From JAVKLU01 sp031538895 (lineage in GTDB: Bacteria > Pseudomonadota > Gammaproteobacteria > Burkholderiales > Burkholderiaceae): a stretch of DNA of 8,314 nucleotides. The DNA is taken from assembly GCA_031538895.1 (NCBI GenBank), contig JAVKLU010000079.1, forward strand, positions 1 through 8,314, read 5' to 3'. Each line of letters starts with the position of its first letter. Positions within the stretch are counted from its first letter, which is position 1. Position numbers and translations under genes: made by a program. This document shows, piece after piece, positions 5,168-8,314 of the stretch. The notes beneath the pieces were generated by a model, which worked only from the letters and a program-made list of their open reading frames with translations, ran no database searches and was not told the origin of the DNA.

Positions 5168-6151
5168 TTAAATTGCTTTGGCTTGCCACTGCGCCAATAA
5201 TTTTTTGGCATCTTTTGCATCTAATTCATTTAGCACACTGGCGACTATTTCATGACTTTCACACAAATCTTGTTGACGACTAATTCGCAAAACTTCACCT
5301 TGACAACCTAAAATTTGAACTCGTAAAGACAGTTCAAAAGAGTTTGCTGTAGATGAATGAGTAGAAGGCAGGCATTGTGCATAAACTCCCAAGGGGGTTT
5401 GACAACTTCCAGCCAAAGTGCGTGCAATCGTGCGTTCAATCGCGACAGCCTGTTCGCTTGCAAAATCCGACAAGGGTGTTAATAAGGGTAATAAATCATC
5501 ACGTCGCGCCGCTGAGATTTCAATCGCTAAAGCCCCCTGTCCCACAGCAGGCACAAAAACTTCAATTGACAGTACGCTTTTTACGCGAGCGCCATATCCT
5601 AAGCGGCGTAAACCAGATTCAGCCAAAATAATGGCGTCAAATTCGCCGGCATCCAATTTACTTAAACGGGTGTCTAAATTACCGCGTAAGCTGTGCACTT
5701 GCAAATGCGGCCAAAAGGTATTGAGCACGGCCTGACGGCGTACGCTAGAGGTACCGACTTTGGCACCTTTTGGCAAATCGTCTAAATCACTGTAATGGTT
5801 CGAAACAAACGCATCAAAGGGGCTTTCACGCGGCAAAATCGCGGCCAATTCGAATTCAGCATCAAGACCCATCGGCACATCTTTTAAAGAATGCACGGCT
5901 AAATCTGCCGCGCCACTTTGTAAAGCGCGTTCAAGTTCTTTGATGAACAAACCTTTACCCCCAATTGCAGCGAGCGAGCGGTCCAAAATTTCATCCCCAC
6001 GCGTACTCATCGGCAATAAACGCACCTCAATTTGAGGATAGTGTTGACGTAACAGGTCGGCTATGTGCTCAGCCTGCCACAAGGCCAGGCGGCTTTTACG
6101 TGTGGCAATCGTTAACACTTTGAGTGCGTTTAATGGTTTTATTGAAGACAC
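5168..6151 (-). CDS. hemC: Porphobilinogen deaminase (hydroxymethylbilane synthase)
   Basis: A cytosolic enzyme that joins four porphobilinogen units into hydroxymethylbilane, the substrate of HemD encoded next. The protein is 327 aa (family ~310-320) with all expected motifs: ATRKSRLALWQAEH (16-29), STRGDEILD (49-57), GGKGLFIKELE (64-74), HSLKDVPM (87-94) with catalytic Asp91, PRESPFDAFVS (107-117), GTSSVRRQ (133-140), LRGNLDTRLSKL (155-166), VPAVGQGALAIE (200-211), and GSCQTPLG (248-255) in which Cys250 carries the dipyrromethane cofactor. The start is GTG (6149-6151), the only early start giving a full N-terminus. Its ribosome site is poor and trpC ends 19 bp upstream, so translation probably depends on coupling within the operon. 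Confidence 0.98.
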   Translation of the reverse strand: MSSIKPLNALKVLTIATRKSRLALWQAEHIADLLRQHYPQIEVRLLPMSTRGDEILDRSLAAIGGKGLFIKELERALQSGAADLAVHSLKDVPMGLDAEFELAAILPRESPFDAFVSNHYSDLDDLPKGAKVGTSSVRRQAVLNTFWPHLQVHSLRGNLDTRLSKLDAGEFDAIILAESGLRRLGYGARVKSVLSIEVFVPAVGQGALAIEISAARRDDLLPLLTPLSDFASEQAVAIERTIARTLAGSCQTPLGVYAQCLPSTHSSTANSFELSLRVQILGCQGEVLRISRQQDLCESHEIVASVLNELDAKDAKKLLAQWQAKAI

Positions 6152-6170
6152 AAAAATTGGATTCTAAAAA

Positions 6171-6983
6171 TTAAACACGATCGAACACACGACCGAACAA
6201 TTGGGCTAGCGCTACGCCTGGATCAGGCGCTCGCATAAAAATCTCGCCAATTAAATAACTGGTAATGCCGTGACTCCTCAACTCTGCAATATCTTGTGCG
6301 CTGGCAATCCCTGACTCTGACACCATCATGACCTCTTTGGAGAGTTTTTGCTTGATCGCGATGCTAGTATCCAAAGATGTTTCAAACGTATGTAAATTGC
6401 GGTTGTTGACGCCCAACAATACGCCTTTTTGAATCAATGGCAACACTCTTTGGCATTCCATCCAATCATGAACTTCAATGAGCACCGTCAAATTCAAAGC
6501 ACGTGCGCACATCGTGAACGTTTGTAACTGAATATCGCTTAAACACGCGACTATCAGTAAAACCGCATCGGCACCAAAGGCGCGCGCTTCATAAATTTGA
6601 TACGTACTGATGACGAAATCTTTGCGCAATATCGGTAAACTGACAACCGCACGCGCAAATTCCAAATCAGTTAAGTTTCCTTGAAAAAAGTCTTGATCCG
6701 TCAAAATTGATAAGCATGCGGCACCATGTTGCGCATAACTTTTAGCAATCTCTGCCACCTTAAAAGGATCACGCAATAAGCCTTTTGAAGGTGACGCACG
6801 CTTAATCTCGGCAATCACACCTGCGTCTTTATGCGGCGGATTCAACAGCGCGCCATAAAAATCTCGCACATCGTCCGCACGCGATCGCGCACGTCCTTGC
6901 ATATCTATCTCACTAATGATTTGTTGCGCGGCGTGAACTTCTTGGGTTTTGCGATGAATAATCCGATCAAGTATCGTCTTCAT
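6171..6983 (-). CDS. trpC: Indole-3-glycerol phosphate synthase (monofunctional)
   Basis: A cytosolic TIM-barrel enzyme that closes the indole ring by decarboxylation of CdRP to indole-3-glycerol phosphate. At 270 aa it is a stand-alone TrpC, not the TrpC-TrpF fusion of enterics. Visible signatures: IIHRKTQEV (8-16), AEIKRASPSKG (58-68) with Glu59 and Lys61, LSILTDQDFFQG (91-102), the catalytic LRKDF (119-123) with Lys121, YEARAFGADAVLLI (131-144), IEVHD with Glu170, GVNNRNLHTF (191-200) and VSESGI (221-226) for phosphate and substrate binding. The start ATG (6981-6983) has AAGAG about 6 nt upstream. It lies 54 bp after trpD, the usual order in proteobacteria, and 19 bp before hemC, which is not usual. 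Confidence 0.98.
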   Translation of the reverse strand: MKTILDRIIHRKTQEVHAAQQIISEIDMQGRARSRADDVRDFYGALLNPPHKDAGVIAEIKRASPSKGLLRDPFKVAEIAKSYAQHGAACLSILTDQDFFQGNLTDLEFARAVVSLPILRKDFVISTYQIYEARAFGADAVLLIVACLSDIQLQTFTMCARALNLTVLIEVHDWMECQRVLPLIQKGVLLGVNNRNLHTFETSLDTSIAIKQKLSKEVMMVSESGIASAQDIAELRSHGITSYLIGEIFMRAPDPGVALAQLFGRVFDRV

Positions 6984-7037
6984 ACGAAGCTCTTATGAAA
7001 AATATTCAGTTTCTCAATGTTCTCGCACCAGATAAGA

Positions 7038-8084
7038 TTACGCATATTGCGCACCAAATTGAATCATCCGATCTAACATCAAACGCGCCTCACCAGAATC
7101 AATGGTTTTAGCCGCCAAGGCGACCCCCGCATCAATTGAATCGGTGACACCAGAAACGTATAAAGCAGCGCCCGAATTTAACAAAACGATATCGCGTGCA
7201 GCGCCAAGTTCACCATTTAGCACTGAAAGTAACATCGCGCAGGCTGCATCGCCATCAGCCACTTTAATCGCGCTGATCGCTTGGGTTGACAATCCAAATT
7301 GCGAAGGATGAACGGTGTAATCGCGTAACTCCCCGTGCTCAAGCTCAATCACAAAGCTGGGGCCAGACAAAGCAAACTCATCCAAACCATCATCGCTGTG
7401 TACGACCAAAGCGCGCCGCATACCCATTAAACGCAAAACCTCCGCAATTGTGCGTTGCAGTTGTCGGTTGAACACGCCCAAAACAATATTCGGCACTCGC
7501 GCAGGATTCGCCAATGGCCCCAAAATATTGAATAAGGTTCGTACCCCCAATTGACGACGAATCGGCACGACATTTTTCATCGCCAAATGATAATTCGGCG
7601 CAAACATAAAACCCACGCCGATGTCTTCTATCGAGGCCGCCACTTGTTGAGGATTGAGATGGATGTTGACGCCTAAACGCTCTAAGGTATCTGCGCTTCC
7701 AGCCAATGATGACACCGAACGCGCGCCATGTTTGGCGACACGCGCTCCCGCTGCACCTGCAACCAACATCGAAGTGGTTGACACATTGAACGTGTGATGA
7801 TTGTCTCCCCCCGTTCCCACGATATCAACCAGATACGCGCTGTCCGCAATTTTTACCTGCGTTGATAAATTTTGCATGACCGTCGCACAAGCATGGATCT
7901 CGGTTGCACTTTCACCCTTGATTCGCAGCGCGGTTAACAATGCGCCAATTTGTGCCGACTCAAGAGTGCCTTGCATCACACCTTCAAACAAGCCAGTCAT
8001 CTCATCGTAGGAGAAGTTTTCTTGCGCAATACAACGACCCAATAACGCGGAAAAATTCAATGACGCGGAAAAATGAATAGTCAT
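7038..8084 (-). CDS. trpD: Anthranilate phosphoribosyltransferase
   Basis: Transfers the phosphoribosyl group of PRPP to anthranilate, the second step of tryptophan synthesis; cytosolic homodimer. The protein is 348 aa from ATG 8082-8084 (MTIHFSAS). A TTG five codons upstream (8097-8099) is possible, but neither start has a clear ribosome site, and the ATG fits the family N-terminus better. Motifs, numbered from the ATG: DIVGTGGD (87-94) binding PRPP pyrophosphate, TFNVST (98-103), KHGARSVSS (118-126), GSAD (129-132), FMFAPNYHLAMKNV (159-172), GVRTLFNILGPLANP (180-194) and DGLDE (232-236). The KHG segment has Ala121 where most TrpDs have Asn (KHGNR), and LA where KS is common (SSKSGSAD). No glutamine amidotransferase domain is fused; trpG and trpE would be expected beyond the right edge or elsewhere. 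Confidence 0.96.
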   Translation of the reverse strand: MTIHFSASLNFSALLGRCIAQENFSYDEMTGLFEGVMQGTLESAQIGALLTALRIKGESATEIHACATVMQNLSTQVKIADSAYLVDIVGTGGDNHHTFNVSTTSMLVAGAAGARVAKHGARSVSSLAGSADTLERLGVNIHLNPQQVAASIEDIGVGFMFAPNYHLAMKNVVPIRRQLGVRTLFNILGPLANPARVPNIVLGVFNRQLQRTIAEVLRLMGMRRALVVHSDDGLDEFALSGPSFVIELEHGELRDYTVHPSQFGLSTQAISAIKVADGDAACAMLLSVLNGELGAARDIVLLNSGAALYVSGVTDSIDAGVALAAKTIDSGEARLMLDRMIQFGAQYA

Positions 8085-8118
8085 GTCAATAATGAACAAA
8101 AGAGGGAATTTGATGCGA

Positions 8119-8142
8119 CGCTTATCGCAGCGCGTGATAGCG
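8119..8142 (-). promoter_or_regulatory. Leader hairpin upstream of trpD
   Basis: CGCTTATC (8119-8126) pairs with GATAGCG (8136-8142), seven pairs with one bulged base and a 9-nt loop. It lies in the predicted trpD leader, just downstream of the promoter candidate. No T-run follows and no Trp-rich leader peptide is seen, so classical trp attenuation is not supported. It may be an mRNA 5' stabilising stem. Confidence 0.3.
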
Positions 8143-8145
8143 GCA

Positions 8146-8172
8146 ATTATATTGCTTCATCGCTAGACTCAA
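8146..8172 (-). promoter_or_regulatory. Candidate promoter for the trpD-trpC-hemC-hemD operon
   Basis: On the minus strand there is a perfect TATAAT (8146-8151) with TTGAGT (8167-8172; 4 of 6) upstream at a short 15-bp spacing. Transcription would start near 8139, about 55 nt before the trpD ATG. The -10 sits in a small palindrome (GCAAT-TAT-ATTGC, 8143-8155). The -35 is 4 bp from the end of the MITE-like element, so trpD may have its own promoter even if it also receives transcripts from further upstream. Confidence 0.45.
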
Positions 8173-8176
8173 ATAA

Positions 8177-8314
8177 GGGCACTTCTATAAATACAGAATG
8201 TGCGGATGAAGTGCGAGGCGCACAGCACACAGAAACCGGAGCGTACATACAGTACGTGAGGATTTCGCGTACTGCGCAACAAAGCAATTCGCCGCAAAAA
8301 TGAATTGATAGAAG
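8177..8314. mobile_element. MITE/REP-like non-coding element with imperfect terminal inverted repeats (right end cut)
   Basis: The left end reads GGGCACTTCTATAAATAC (8177-8194). The last 13 bases of the window, GAATTGATAGAAG (8302-8314), match its inverted complement GTATTTATAGAAG at 11 of 13, so the missing bases beyond the edge are predicted to be TGCCC. The interior holds several stems: GTGCG-AGG-CGCAC (8211-8223), CGTAC-ATACA-GTACG (8242-8256) and CAATTC/GAATTG (8285-8290, 8302-8307). Its base composition differs from the flanks. No credible protein is encoded. It looks like a ~140-bp non-autonomous repeat; no target duplication can be judged. Confidence 0.55.

Noticed and set aside
5377..5735. 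Plus-strand open frames inside hemC
   Set aside because: They are antisense to strongly conserved HemC motifs, have no recognisable domain, and overlap each other in different frames.
8085..8176. trp leader peptide/attenuator upstream of trpD
   Set aside because: No small frame with Trp codons and no terminator hairpin with T-run were found.
8073..8303. Plus-strand open frame of 76 codons overlapping the trpD start
   Set aside because: It runs through the trpD 5' end, promoter and the hairpin-rich element, has no ribosome site and a composition unlike the real genes here.
1..8314. CRISPR array, defence system, prophage, tRNA or rRNA
   Set aside because: No regularly spaced repeats, no relevant protein families and no tRNA/rRNA-like sequence were seen on either strand.

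Overview
The window looks like chromosome of a Gram-negative proteobacterium. A low-GC betaproteobacterium, probably Burkholderiales or close to it, is my best guess. Evidence: a monofunctional TrpC next to TrpD, the style of the HemC, PdxH and ECF sigma/anti-sigma proteins, Sec signal peptides, and a GC content that looks mid-40s per cent by eye (not computed). The genus cannot be named from this sequence.

Layout, left to right. All genes are on the minus strand except the nitroreductase. (1) 1-366: the N-terminal 122 codons of an unidentified exported protein, cut by the window edge. Its unusual N-terminus is built partly from short in-frame tandem repeats, and its leader carries a promoter candidate and a 13-bp tandem repeat. 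(2) 631-1305: pdxH, the last step of pyridoxal phosphate synthesis. (3) 1401-2857: an ECF sigma factor and its membrane-anchored anti-sigma partner, overlapping by ATGA. (4) 2945-3352: a small secreted DUF4399 protein just upstream of the sigma gene. A 10-bp inverted repeat with a T-run and a good sigma-70-like promoter are superimposed in the 87-bp gap. (5) 3588-4277 (+): an NfnB-type flavin nitroreductase, divergent from the DUF4399 gene and convergent with hemD. (6) 4291-8084: a compact cluster transcribed trpD > trpC > hemC > hemD, with gaps of 54, 19 and 37 bp. It probably forms one operon joining two steps of tryptophan synthesis to two consecutive steps of tetrapyrrole synthesis. (7) 8085-8314: the trpD leader and promoter, next to a small non-coding element with imperfect terminal inverted repeats (MITE-like) that runs off the right edge.

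How the parts relate. TrpD and TrpC convert anthranilate towards indole-3-glycerol phosphate. HemC and HemD convert porphobilinogen to uroporphyrinogen III. PdxH supplies PLP, which tryptophan synthase needs, but it is a separate transcription unit, so no functional link is claimed. The sigma/anti-sigma pair looks like an envelope-responsive switch, and the neighbouring exported DUF4399 protein is a possible but unproven target.

I see no defence system, CRISPR array, prophage, transposase gene, tRNA or rRNA. Most of the window is ordinary housekeeping. The parts worth a second look are the trp-hem operon, the TIR-bounded element beside its promoter, the sigma-operon leader, the hemD start region, and the repeat-built N-terminus at the left edge.
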